Assembly (NCBI RefSeq): GCF_026151205.1
Contig: NC_087078.1
Span: 9,440,675 to 9,504,674 of the forward strand
Length of the DNA stretch: 64,000 bases
Direction: 5' to 3'
From: Bolinopsis microptera
Lineage: Eukaryota > Ctenophora > Tentaculata > Lobata > Bolinopsidae
Shown here: positions 1 to 12,328 of the stretch, piece by piece
Layout of the letters: every line of letters starts with the position of its first letter
How positions within the stretch are numbered: position 1 is the stretch's first letter
Program-made: the position numbers and the translations under genes
The notes under the pieces: model-generated
Database searches by the model: none
What the model saw: the letters and a program-made list of their open reading frames with translations, nothing else
Told to the model about the DNA's origin: nothing

Positions 1-473
1 AAATACATATAATATATAGTTTAATTAAACACCCTACGCGCGTGGGGTGGACTCCTGGGGTGGACTTTTATTCAGCGCGTATTTTGTAGCCTGTTCAACT
101 TGACGTTTTGATTCGTTACTATCTCAATGTCACAGATACACAGAATGTGAGGTGATCATCTTAAAGAGAAACGTCTCAGCTTTCACCTGGTGTAAAGTTT
201 ATCTTTGTACTCAAAATATAGCTCGCTCAGTGTGCAATAGAAGTTGACAATACAATAACCACGTCTGCGACCGGTCGTCAGATACCGGAGTGTTGCACAA
301 AATTGGGTCCCTAAATTAAAATTCTATGACACAGTTACCATGCAGAAATGTCTAGGGAAACATTTGGTGAAAGTTTCAACTCTCTACTATAAAAATAGCG
401 ATAGTTATTGAAGATAAACCGTGAGAAACTCCCTCTTGTCGAGATCAACGCTCTAGGAACCTCCCTTCTGTAC

Positions 474-512
474 CACGTGACAACGATTTGAGCGTCACGT
501 GGCCGTCACGTG
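474..512. promoter_or_regulatory. Cluster of three CACGTG E-boxes
   Basis: CACGTG occurs at 474-479, 496-501 and 507-512, three palindromic E-boxes in 39 bp. They lie just inside the left inverted repeat of the element and about 1 kb upstream of the ankyrin-like exon. bHLH and bHLH-ZIP factors (the MYC/MAX/USF/MITF type) bind this hexamer. A 22-nt direct repeat (starts near 541 and 571) follows directly. Regulatory function is inference from motif density only. Confidence 0.3.
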
Positions 513-1500
513 ACAAAAGTGCGCGCATCGGATCGAACAGTCTCGTGGGAAATCCTGATTGCCTGATCGATCTCGTGGGAAATCCTGATTGCTACGGAAA
601 GGGCTGACAACCACAGTTATTTCCCTTCCTCAATTTTCCAGTTCACTTGCTCAGTGCTGTCAGTTGTTTTTTGTTTGCCCTGCTATATAAACTTCACTCC
701 GTCATAATCCCCTACTCCCCTATCCAATGAACTGTTTCTGTTACAGCTGCCATTCTGTTGACTGGACCCTAACTTAGTCTTATCATTTTCACTTGATAAC
801 TTTATCCGTGTGCACTTTCTCGAAACTCAACTTATCTTTGTCAAGACTCAGCTAATCTCAGAACTAAATGTTGCCTTAACAGACTTACTTGTCACTGCAC
901 TGGGCCCTCCTTTAAATGCAAATATCATATGAGCAGCTGATCGATTTATTGCTTGAACTGTGCATCCTTTTTAAAAATATATAAGGTCAATTTTACTATC
1001 GTGAAACTTAGTCACTGAAGACAACGCAATCTGGCTGTGCCGGTTCCCCTCTGCCTAGATCACTTAGAATATCCATAGTTAGCAATACTTTTATCGTTTA
1101 ATGCAGCGATATAGCCAGTTATCAATGCTACATAGTAGATTTTAGCCTGTTCCAATCATGGACTTATATCGCGTTAATGGAATTTATGAAATTGCCTACC
1201 GTTCAAATCGCTCTCTGTTGTTAGCACCACACTGATTAACTACGATGTTCCAATTTTTTAGAATTATGTCCGACATAATTCTAATTTTTGCTGTTACAGC
1301 AGATAGTTATGGTGTAATGGCACGCAGGAATAAGTCATCCCTGTCCTCCAAAAAGCACATGAAAAGGTATTTGGTAAGCTATGTCTTTTCCAATATCAAA
1401 TCCAATGTATCACAATCTGTGGACTTTCTACTCAAAAACTAGATTGATTAATTGATAATTCATTGCTGATTGTTCACGCGCCCTGTATGGAAGTATATAA

Positions 1501-2037
1501 ATGGTAATCCGCATACTCCAGGAAGAATTGAAGCAATCTCAAAAGAAAAGAAGGGAATCTGGATCCTTCGTAGGATCGTCAAAGAGCTTAGAGGGGAGCT
1601 CTACGCTTCACTGGCCATGCAAAGCAGGGAGAGTGACGGAGGCGGAGGCACTGCTGGCTGCTGGAACGGACATTAACAAGCTGGACAGAACGCAGTTTAA
1701 CCCTTTCATGGACGCGATCAACTCAGGTAAATCATTTGACCGCCTTAACAATATGGGTTTATCTAACATTGGTAATAGTAGCAAGAGGTTTTAGTCATGC
1801 ATTTGATTACAGCACAGTGTGAAACCCTGAAGCATACGTCGAGCTCTAAACTCTGTTTTGTCTGATAATCAATTATTTGAATATTGAAGGATTAAATTTG
1901 GTAACTTGATGATCACACAATTAACAGGACAGGTCGACTGTGCTAGATGGCTGCTGAGGCAAGACGGTTTAAAGCTTCAGCCCGAGATATGGTCGTTTTG
2001 TAGGGAGAGGGTGCTAGAGTCATTGCTAACAGCTTAA
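1501..2037 (+). CDS. Ankyrin-repeat protein fragment, two exons
   Basis: Exon 1 is 1501-1726 (donor AG|GTAAATC) and exon 2 is 1928-2037 (acceptor after TTAACAG). The join is in frame and restores an ankyrin turn, INSGQVDCARWLLRQDG. The first repeat is visible as STLHWPCKAGRVTEAEALL followed by AAGTDIN. The predicted product is only 111 residues and stops at TAA 2035-2037 inside what looks like continuing exon (a donor-like AAG|GTAAAA follows at 2043). It could be a short gene, a wrongly called 3' boundary, or a decayed gene whose later exons are those at 2216-3794. The whole unit sits between the inverted repeats of the 30-5173 element. Confidence 0.5.
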
Positions 2038-2215
2038 CAGAAGGTAAAATCCTGAACTTTTGTTCATTGATTAAAAATCACCATTCAGACATACAATCGT
2101 TCAGATGTAAAAATTATTTATTCACTATTTTGGATTACATTTAGTTACAGGACTAACATGCGACATCCGTCGTTGACCTTTGTCTTTATTTCAGCAAGGT
2201 ACGGAGAGCGATCCA

Positions 2216-3794
<1,579 letters not shown>

Positions 3795-4049
3795 GACGGT
3801 AATACATTAACTTGTTTAGATAATAAATTTAATAAGTAGATTTTGAGTGATGATTACTGAATACAGATATCGAGCCTCGAGGTACCATAAAAAGGGTATA
3901 TAAACTTATCACTTATGCTTATATGCTTATACTATCAATGAATATCAAATCGCCTTCTCTAGTTATCAAACCCAACATAAGTTAAATCTCTGCCTACAAG
4001 GACTATTTGATATTTACAACAGACCGAGTGAATGTCTCAATCTTTTCAG

Positions 4050-4245
4050 GAAGCTTTATACTCCGACATCCACAATTTACCACGCCCCTGAGATCGACAA
4101 AGGTCTTTCTGATAGATTGACTTCCAGCCAATTCGATCTATCGAAGCCGAGTGGGAAGAACAAAGAACTGAAACCCCATGGTCGCAACGATGCTCCTCGC
4201 GGACAAGGGAGAGTTAGGGCCATCGGTGGTCACAAGACTGGATAA
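4050..4245 (+). CDS. Candidate terminal exon of unknown gene
   Basis: An acceptor (TCTTTTCAG|G) at 4049/4050 opens an exon of 65 codons in one frame, ending TAA 4243-4245. The product begins KLYTPTSTIYHAPEID and ends in a basic Gly/Arg-rich tail (GQGRVRAIGGHKTG). Its phase does not match the exon ending at 3794, where an in-frame TAG lies directly before a donor-like G|GTAATA. It therefore either belongs to another transcript or shows that the gene in this element has accumulated frame damage. No family is recognised. Confidence 0.35.
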
Positions 4246-5248
4246 TATTTATTTTTTAAGCGTTGAGGTTGTCACGAAAGCGTACTGTAACGGGACTATC
4301 AGATTTGAGTGATTTGATTTTGTGATTTGCAGTTCACGTGATTTTATTGTGATTTTAGACTGTAAAAACTATAAAGGTTCAAGTTGAACTATCGTCGCCA
4401 TGATTATGTATTTTGGAACTGTTCACGTTGAAATTGCTTCGTTAATCAGCAGTCTTCCTTGGTTACTTTCTACTGTGTAATGCAGCTACGATCAACGATA
4501 CTTAGCTAATACATTCATAGTAACACTAACTGCACTGAGAAGAGTAAAAAATTTGAGCTTTGACGGAATAACATTTCCTTGTTTTTAGATACGGTTACTA
4601 CTCTAGTGAGGGGTTCATAGCTGATCATTAAGGTCTTACTCACAATAATTTGTGCTCTGATATTGGCCGTACTGACTGCTGTTGAAAAAGCCACTCCATC
4701 AGATGCGCGCCGCAAGAGTCCACCCCTGTAGACCCCACTACGTACAAAATTTGAAATTTTCCCAAAAACTTCTGATTAAGCCAGTTTGTTTTCAATAACT
4801 TTTGCAATATTTACAGTAGACCCTTAAAATTTTCACCAAATGTTACTCCAGACATTTCTGCATGGTAACTGTGTCATAGAATTTTAATTTAGGGACCCAA
4901 TTTTGTGCAACACTCCGGTATCTAGCGACCGGTCGCAGACGTGGTTATTGTATTGTCAACTTCTATTGCACACTGGGCGAGCTATATTTTGAGTACAAAG
5001 ATAAACTTTACACCAGGTGAAAGCTGAGACGTTTCTCTTTAAGATGATCACCTCACATTCCGTGTATCTGTGACATTGAGATAGTAACGAATCAAAACGT
5101 CAAGTTGAACAGGCTACAAAATACGCGCGGAATAAAAGTCCACCCCAGGAGTCCACCCCACGCGCGTAGGGTGTTAAACCAAAGATCGGCTATTAAATTG
5201 CACGATCAAAAGTTTGTAACAAAACATTAAATCAATGAAAACTGAAAT

Positions 5249-6463
5249 TTATTCAACACTCAATTTATTCATCAATTTATTCATCAATCGTTCATGATTT
5301 TCAACATATAATACCAGTATGAAAATAAGAATAATTGATAGGAGGACAGTAACAACAAATTTCGAAATAGTTATCATAGCATCATGCAGTGACGAAAAAT
5401 AAGGTATCAACTGACTGAAAATGAAGAAAGATAGAGCCTCTTTAACTCGTAAAAAATAACTTTTTTTGCAAGGGATCATATCGAGGACTTTCTCAAATTC
5501 ACCATCGGCAAGTCGAGTAATATTATCACAGAATACCACTCTACCATTAAAGTAACGACCAAAGCATGCACTTAAATCGACCGAAGGGTCCCATAAGCTG
5601 ATTATGTCCAAGCAAAATATTCTTATCCGTGTATGATCATACTTGACTTCAACAGCAGACTCCCAATTTGTATTCGGATAAAGGAAATGCTTGGGTAATT
5701 CCTTATGAATTATAAAAATCTTTTGGAACACATTTTTAGTATGCCATCTGTCATTTAACATATTTAAAGCATAGAATACTTCAAGTGAAGCAGATGCATC
5801 AGCAGCAGCATATAACTTTTGATTTTCAGATAAAATATTTAGCTCCCAGTTGCTATTAAAACGAATGGACTGAGGTTTCTCCAATTTTTTTCTCAAGCAG
5901 TTCATAGCTAGTGTTTCTAATCCTAACTTTGGCATAAAGCCAGTACGCTTTTCATCGCCTTTCTTTGGCGAACCTCTCCAATAATTTTCATAGCATGGTT
6001 CCAACAGAAACTGTCCATAAAACATTTTCGTAACCAATAGGCAGCGAAGATCCAACCATCCACGAAAATATATTGCATTTCTACCAATAAAGATGGCACT
6101 GTCATAAAACTGACTCGTCAATCGCTCTATGTCCTTCTCAATATCGACTCCAACCTTGATGATATCTCTGTTAAGTAATACATCACGTAAACTATATGGT
6201 AAAGAGTTCGGACACTCAAATGTATTAGTCAGGAACAAGATAACACATTCATCGGTTGAAATTTGTATCACAGCTACATCAAAATGTTGCTCAAACATGT
6301 TACTAGAATTCCATTCACAGTCAAACCCGACCACAGTGACATTCTCTTTCTGGATGTATTTCTTAACAGCATTGTTAGCTTCATGTTCATTTGCAGGTAC
6401 AACAATAAGTCTTCTTTCTTCAACGTCATACTTCTTCATTATCCTATGGTATAAAGTAATCAT
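5249..6463 (-). CDS. EXD2-like 3'-5' exonuclease with C-terminal membrane segment, copy 1
   Basis: A 404-residue single-exon ORF. The DEDDy exonuclease motifs are complete: Exo I GFDCEWN (D48, E50), Exo II KVGVDIEKDIERL (Asp111 equivalent), and Exo III LYAAADAS with the Tyr-x3-Asp pair. WLDLRCL and the MPKLGLETL segment match the EXD2/WRN exonuclease fold, and EXD2 is the closest human relative I can recall. Human EXD2 is anchored by an N-terminal membrane helix; here hydrophobic segments are at the C-terminus (about residues 340-392), so the topology would be reversed. The next gene upstream is a paralogue of the same length in the same direction. Substrate is unknown. The first ATG of the ORF is used as the start. 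Confidence 0.85.
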   Translation of the reverse strand: MITLYHRIMKKYDVEERRLIVVPANEHEANNAVKKYIQKENVTVVGFDCEWNSSNMFEQHFDVAVIQISTDECVILFLTNTFECPNSLPYSLRDVLLNRDIIKVGVDIEKDIERLTSQFYDSAIFIGRNAIYFRGWLDLRCLLVTKMFYGQFLLEPCYENYWRGSPKKGDEKRTGFMPKLGLETLAMNCLRKKLEKPQSIRFNSNWELNILSENQKLYAAADASASLEVFYALNMLNDRWHTKNVFQKIFIIHKELPKHFLYPNTNWESAVEVKYDHTRIRIFCLDIISLWDPSVDLSACFGRYFNGRVVFCDNITRLADGEFEKVLDMIPCKKSYFLRVKEALSFFIFSQLIPYFSSLHDAMITISKFVVTVLLSIILIFILVLYVENHERLMNKLMNKLSVE

Positions 6464-6827
6464 TAATCACTGGATTAATCAAATATTTGAATTATCAGGT
6501 GAAATCACAGTTTTATCATTCAATTACAACAATTAATTGAGAATCGTTTTAAATCCTCCCTTTTACTATTCTAGTTATGACTATATGAAATACCATAAAG
6601 GAAATAAGGATCGCAATAATAAAATCAAATCAACATGAATAGTTACATAAAATTTAACATAGAAATTGAGGCATATTATATATATATAAACGTGTAAAAA
6701 CATTATGTTCTGAAAATTAATTATCAATTTATCAAAATGAATCAATTCATATATCGTACACCAATTACATCATAGGTCATTAATTTGAATGTGCACCTGG
6801 AATCAAAACGTTATAAATCATTACAAA

Positions 6828-8063
6828 TTATAGTCTTGTAGTCTTGCCACGAGCCACTCCTTTTTTGATAATTGGTAGTTTAAAATATCCAAGATATGAG
6901 ACCACCAACAATAAACAAAAAACCACAGCAAAAAAGCTCAAAACCTTTAAAAAAGTATCTATCAACCATTCAAAAACTCGTGCAAGGGTACTTTTCTTAT
7001 GAGGAATCATATCAAGAACTCGCTCAAATTCATCGTTTGAAATTGTTCTAAAACCGCTAGGCAACAGCGGTGTATTGAGCATCATACCCCCTAACCGTAG
7101 GAATACCCTATTTTTGAAGTAGCGTCCAAAGTATTTACGTAAATTGAGCGAAGGATCCCGTATGTCGATTATATTGAGGCAAAACATTCTTATCCGTGTA
7201 TGATCATACTTTACTTCGATAACAGGATCCCAACTTTCAAATTGACGAAGACGATGTTCAGGAAATTCTGCATGAGTTATAAAAACCCCTGGTAGTAAAT
7301 TCGGACAACAATACCAGCTGTCATTTAACATATTTAAAGCATGGAATACTTCGAGTGAAGCAGATGCATCAGCAGCAGCATATAACTTTTGATCTTCAGA
7401 TAAAGATTTTAGCTCCCAGTTGCTATTAAAACGAATGGACTGAGGTTTCTCTAATTTCTTTCTTAAGCAGTTCATAACCAGGGTCTCTAATCCTAACTTT
7501 GGCATAAAACTAGCACGCTTTTCATCCGCTTCTTCGAGCATCATGTGTTTTATTTTGAATTTATTTTTGTGATACTCATACAGCAGAAACTCTCCATAAA
7601 ATATTCTCGTTACTAAAAGGCATCGAAGATCCAGCCATTCCCTACAACATGACGTATTTCTACCATCATTGCTGATGCTGTTATAAAATTGACTCCCCAA
7701 GCGTTCTATGTCCTTCTCAATTCCAACTCCAACTTTGACGATATCTCTGTCAAGTAATACATCACGTAAGCTCTTTGGTAAAGTGTTCGGACATTCAAAT
7801 GTAGTAGTCAGGAACAAGATAACATATTCATCGGTTGAAATTTGTATCACAGCTACATCAAAATTTTGCTCAAGCATGTTACTAGAATTCCATTCACAGT
7901 CAAACCCGACCACAGTGATATTCGCTTTCTGGATGTATTTCTTAACTGCATTGTTAGCTTCATGTTCATTTGCAGGTACAACAATAAGTCTTCTTTCCTC
8001 AACGTCATACGTCTTCATTATCCTATGGTATAAAGTAATCATTAAAATCATTGCAGTGATCAA
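6828..8063 (-). CDS. EXD2-like 3'-5' exonuclease with C-terminal membrane segment, copy 2
   Basis: A 411-residue single-exon ORF, clearly a tandem duplicate of the gene at 5249-6463. Exo I GFDCEWN, Exo II KVGVGIEKDIERL and Exo III LYAAADAS are all kept, so both copies look catalytically competent. The exonuclease half is much better conserved between the copies than the C-terminal half, where a hydrophobic segment (LSFFAVVFCLLLVVSYLGYF) predicts a C-terminal membrane anchor. The first ATG (8063) gives an N-terminal MITAMIL extension; an internal ATG aligns with the start of copy 1. The intergenic space of about 360 bp has no exon I can see. Confidence 0.85.
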   Translation of the reverse strand: MITAMILMITLYHRIMKTYDVEERRLIVVPANEHEANNAVKKYIQKANITVVGFDCEWNSSNMLEQNFDVAVIQISTDEYVILFLTTTFECPNTLPKSLRDVLLDRDIVKVGVGIEKDIERLGSQFYNSISNDGRNTSCCREWLDLRCLLVTRIFYGEFLLYEYHKNKFKIKHMMLEEADEKRASFMPKLGLETLVMNCLRKKLEKPQSIRFNSNWELKSLSEDQKLYAAADASASLEVFHALNMLNDSWYCCPNLLPGVFITHAEFPEHRLRQFESWDPVIEVKYDHTRIRMFCLNIIDIRDPSLNLRKYFGRYFKNRVFLRLGGMMLNTPLLPSGFRTISNDEFERVLDMIPHKKSTLARVFEWLIDTFLKVLSFFAVVFCLLLVVSYLGYFKLPIIKKGVARGKTTRL

Positions 8064-8739
8064 ATATTGGATTTAATAAATGTATTACGTAATGGAATTA
8101 AATAAAATCGATATTTTACATCTGATTGAAATAAAATCTCTAAAATGTTCCTGCTGTTGAGATAACGGGTAACCTTGCGATACCAATGTCACACTGTCAA
8201 AGCACGATACCAAACTCTCTTAAAAGTTTAAACGTGATTATAATGCATTTACAATTTTCATATTGCATTTTCAATGCTTGATTAAATCAATGGCATGTGA
8301 ATTTACTTATAGCTAATACGATCGCCGCTTATTATGTTATTATTATATTCACACATGTCAGGATAATGGTATTATATACATAATATCGGGAGAGAGTAAT
8401 ACTCAAACACATCAACATCACAAGCATTATCAATAAATCACAATAAAACATGCTTTAAATAGTAATAAGTAAAACCCCTCACAGTAACAATAACATTGCA
8501 CCGTAAACAATAAAATTCTGTAAGTAGATTTATGCCCCTGCAGAACTTAATCGCAATTTAAAGAGCGATAGTATGAATAAAACATTTAAAAATAAAAATC
8601 TTCATGCATTGCAGAACTGTTAAGTAATCCAGTCATAACTTCATTGAGTTATAATATTAATTGTTTAGCTGCTGCTAAATCAAAATATCAAATTTATTCC
8701 CAAAATTATCGTAAATTGCTACACAAATTTCAAAGCTTG
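8064..8739. other. AT-rich intergenic DNA, nothing recognised
   Basis: No open frame of useful length, splice-bounded exon or repeat family is recognised between the EXD2-like gene and the minisatellite. Confidence 0.5.
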
Positions 8740-9325
8740 AAGCACTGTTAGTATGAAGTAGGATAAGCTTGAAGCACTGTTAGTATGAAGTAGGATAAGC
8801 TTGAAGCACTGTTAGTATGAAGTAGGATAAGCTTGAAGCAATGTTAGTATGAAGTAGGATAAGCTTGAAGCTATGTTAGTATGAAGTAGGATAAGCTTGA
8901 AGTACTGTTAGTATGAAGTAGGATAAGCTTGAAGTACTGTTAGTATGAAGTAGGATAAGCTTAGAGCACTGAACTTAGTATGAAGTAGGATAAGCTTAAA
9001 GTACTGTTAGTATGAAGTAGGATAAGCTTGAAGCACTGTTAGTATGAAGTAGGATAAGCTTAGAGCACTGTTAGTATGAAGTAGGATAAGCTTAAAGCAC
9101 TGTTAGTAAGTTAGTATGAAGTAGGATAAGCTTAGAGCACTGTTAGTATGAAGTAGGATAAGCTTGAAGCACTGTTAGTAAGTTAGTATGAAGTAGGATA
9201 AGCTTGAAGCACTGTTAGTATGAAGTAGGATAAGCTTGAAGCACTGTTAGTATGAAGTAGGATAAGCTTGAAGCACTGTTAGTATGAAGTAGGATAAGCT
9301 TGAAGTTAGTATGAAGTAGGATAAG
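8740..9325. repeat. 32-bp minisatellite overlapping the ribokinase stop codon
   Basis: About 18 copies of a unit containing GAAGTAGGATAAGCTTGAAG followed by CACTGTTAGTAT, mostly 32 bp with a few longer or shorter variants (for example a repeated TTAGTA near 8975, 9110 and 9180). The last copy, at 9306-9325, is read on the minus strand as the final codons of ribokinase plus its TAA. The array therefore appears to have grown from the 3' end of the coding region into the 3' flank. Confidence 0.95.
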
Positions 9326-10226
9326 AACTCTGAGTACCTAGCTTAGTGACACTCTGAGAAGCAACACTACAAGCAAAATCAACCTTCCTTTGAAATGACC
9401 TTCCTTTTAACGACTCGTCAGCCAACAGACAAGCAAGTGATCCGATAAAAGCATCCCCAGCACCAGTGGTATCAACAGCTTTAACCTTCGGACAGGGAAC
9501 ATGGACATTTTCACCAGAGCCGTCTTGATAAATCACACCATTGGCTCCAAGAGTTACCATTCCCATCTTGCAACCTTTCTTTCTTAACAGACCCGCTGCA
9601 TTAGAAGCCTCTTCCACTGAGTTAACAGAATCTAATCCAAGGAGCTTCTCTGCCTCAGATTCGTTAACACAGAAGATATCAACTAGCTTGTACAGTTCGT
9701 CAGGGAGGCTATCAGTTGCCGGGGCAGCGTTGTAGATAGTGGTAATGTCCTTGTTTAAACTCTTGATAAGCTTCAGAGCAGTCAAGTTGGTGGATAAAGG
9801 TATTTCCTGTTGGAACACCACAACTTTGCTGCTTGCCAGAAGACTCTTGGCTTGATTAACAGCCTCGTCATCAAGCTCGTTGTTTGCTCCTCCGACTATA
9901 ACAATACAGTTCTCAGCCTGATTGTCCACTGTAATGGTAGCCACACCAGAAGCTGCATACTCCACCCTCCCAACGTGGGTGATGTCTACTCCGACATTCT
10001 TCAAATTCTCTATGTAATTATCTCCGAATGTGTCTGTACCCAACTTGGCTACAAGAGCCGTCTTTGCACCTAGTTTTGCAGCCATTACAGCTTGGTTGGC
10101 TCCTTTCCCGCCAAAACCCACCATGAACTTAGTTCCATGGACAGTTTCTCCGCCCTTTGGTAGAACTGGGACGTAACTGATCAGATCAGTCATACAAGAT
10201 CCCACAACAACAACAGTTGCAGTCAT
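9306..10226 (-). CDS. RBKS: Ribokinase
   Basis: A 306-residue single-exon ORF of the PfkB/ribokinase family (human RBKS is 322 residues). Ribokinase phosphorylates D-ribose to ribose 5-phosphate with ATP in the cytosol. Visible signatures: VVVVGSCMTDL at the N-terminus, the first PfkB motif GFGGKGANQA, FCVNESEAE, the ATP/anion-hole motif VDTTGAGDAF with catalytic Asp, and the monovalent-cation-loop end GTQSSYP. The start chosen is ATG 10224-10226 (MTATVVVVG); a TTCTGCAG just upstream could be an acceptor for a 5'UTR intron. The C-terminus reads GTQSSYPTSY then stop. It is truncated by a few residues compared with RBKS because the stop belongs to the adjacent minisatellite unit. Confidence 0.95.
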   Translation of the reverse strand: MTATVVVVGSCMTDLISYVPVLPKGGETVHGTKFMVGFGGKGANQAVMAAKLGAKTALVAKLGTDTFGDNYIENLKNVGVDITHVGRVEYAASGVATITVDNQAENCIVIVGGANNELDDEAVNQAKSLLASSKVVVFQQEIPLSTNLTALKLIKSLNKDITTIYNAAPATDSLPDELYKLVDIFCVNESEAEKLLGLDSVNSVEEASNAAGLLRKKGCKMGMVTLGANGVIYQDGSGENVHVPCPKVKAVDTTGAGDAFIGSLACLLADESLKGRSFQRKVDFACSVASQSVTKLGTQSSYPTSY

Positions 10227-10249
10227 TCTCAGCTCTGGTCTGCAGAACA

Positions 10250-11107
10250 CCTTTTAAATAAATTATTTCAGTTTAATTTTGACTATAACTTTCATGCATT
10301 ATATTATAGTCGAAGTTTAGATAAAATCAGGGAACATGGTGGCTTATTAATTCCCAAATTCAATGTACTTTACATAAATAAGCAAATTACAATTTATGGC
10401 TTACATAGTTTGGAGAACTATAATTCAACAATTCAAATGACTACACATAGTTGCCTTCTTTAACAAAAAATAATAGCTTAATTGATAAATCAAAATGTTT
10501 CATATATAATAATTTAAAATCTGATACTCATCTCATAACGACTGTTCAGTGATGCAGCTTGTATTTTTTTTAAATTTTATGAAAAATTTATTAAAAATAA
10601 AGAATAGTTATAGGCTTTAAAATGAATGTATCACAACTTAATCCTCCATTGACAAAAAATCTTTAACTTATTGAAACTAGAAGACATAATACTGTTAAAT
10701 CTAATCAAAAACTTTTTATGAACGGTTTTTTTCATATGCAACATTACTGCTTCATTGGCCAAAGTTACAATTTATGTTTTGATGCGATGCGGAAGTTGTT
10801 TAGTTAAAAAAATGTTAAATTATCAGAGAGATCAATTAATGACAATAGTCTCTAGAACTTATCAATTAATAATTTTGTAATCTTAATAATCTTGCATGGC
10901 TGAAATGTAACGCTTGATTTATGTACTATGTAATAATTAACTGAATTTTCAAATAAGAAATTAAAAAATATGAAAAATAACGTAAATCGAATCAACAAAA
11001 TAATAAAGCATTTAATCAAACTATCTAATCTAAGGGTAGCTTCAAGGGGAGCTAAAAATATAAATATTTGCATTAAGGTCTGTCTTCTGAATATAATAAC
11101 AAAACAA
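10250..11107. other. AT-rich intergenic DNA, nothing recognised
   Basis: No coding exon or repeat family recognised; long A/T runs only. Confidence 0.5.
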
Positions 11108-12328
11108 TCAAGTAGAAGATGAGTTCCCCACAATAGCCACTCTATCCTGGAACTGAGGAAGACCTCCGTCTCTAGTTACTGAGTCTGTCATGGTGGTAGT
11201 GCCACTGACGATATCAGTGAACGATTTAGGCTCCACAACTCTAGCTGGCTCTGAATAACTCGGCTGAGCATCAGAATCTTCACCACAGCAGCAATCTGAG
11301 CAACCTTCCCGGAAAATATCACATTTGTACATCAGGAACCCGTAGATTATAGGATTAGTAACGATAGAAAGGTAGAAGAATATGTACACAAGTGCTTTGG
11401 GTCCAGAGGGAGTGTATCTTAAGATACCGTAGATGATCCCATAAGGTAACCAGGTTACCAGAGCAGTAGTTACAACCAGTGCTCCAGAAAGACGCTTACC
11501 ACGTGACATACGAGGTTCCTTACAGCAGAGAGAGATCCAGATACCAGAGTGGATGAAGAGAGGCAGGATGCTGAAGATGACCATGTTGAAGTAATCAACC
11601 AGTCCTTCCCAGTTAAAAGAGGTTTCTGCAGCATTGTGGATAGAACACTTACGGTACGTGTCAGTGTATCTAGAGTCGAGGTAGTGCTCCTCTATCCCTA
11701 CAATAAGAAGTATTGCCTCTATGATAGGGAGGACCCAGCAGATAGCAATGATCACTCTCAACACTCTGTTAGTAGGGAGGAAGACACAGATGCAGGATAT
11801 AGGTATGATAGCCAACATGTTCAGATCACTGAGGAGCCAGGAGGAGATGATACTGAGGACTTTGCACCTTACAGTACCCACATCAGACGAAGTAGCCTCA
11901 CCGTAGATAACACTTGGCCAGATGAAGCCAGGTCCTCTGATAGTAGCAGCAGCTAGGGAGAGGAGGATGTCAACAACACTCATGTTAACTAGAACTGTCT
12001 TGAACCTCTTACGGTGGGCCTCTCCTCTGTGGTTGTATTTGAGGAAGAAGGCTAGAGTGTTTGAGTTCAGGAACAACCCAACCACACCTGAAATCAAAAT
12101 CTTCTATATATTTCCAGTAAGAAGTAAACCTTACAGTTTCAACTAAAGATTAAGTTCTTAGTTAATACGGTCCATTTTGAGTTAACAATTTCCATAAAAT
12201 GTTCATTTTAGTATCTAGTTTGACTAGCAACTGAACTCACCAAGAAAGATGACACAAATCCCTGTGACAAGAGTATACAAGTCATGTTCTGCATCATTAT
12301 CTGGCTCTCCTACTACCACCACTACCAT
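11108..12328 (-). CDS. Rhodopsin-like GPCR, two exons
   Basis: Exon 1 12241-12328 and exon 2 11108-12087 join in frame across a 153-bp intron (CTTG|GTGAGT...TTTCAG|GTGTG), giving 355 residues. Seven membrane segments are visible: TM1 LVTGICVIFLGVVGLFL, TM2 VVDILLSLAAAT, TM3-4 around ISCICVFLP, TM5 FNMVIFSILPLFI, TM6 ALVTWLPYGIIYGIL, and TM7 IVTNPIIYGF, which has the NPxxY motif. The DRY motif at the end of TM3 is not present. The tail has a Cys-rich patch (CSDCCCGEDS) that could be palmitoylated, and is otherwise Ser/Thr-rich. Ligand is unknown. A closely related but broken paralogue lies at 16327-17705. Confidence 0.88.

Noticed and set aside
5923..8076. Plus-strand ORFs opposite the EXD2-like genes (6129-6536, 7708-8076)
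   Set aside because: They are antisense shadows that are similar to each other only because the genes are duplicates.
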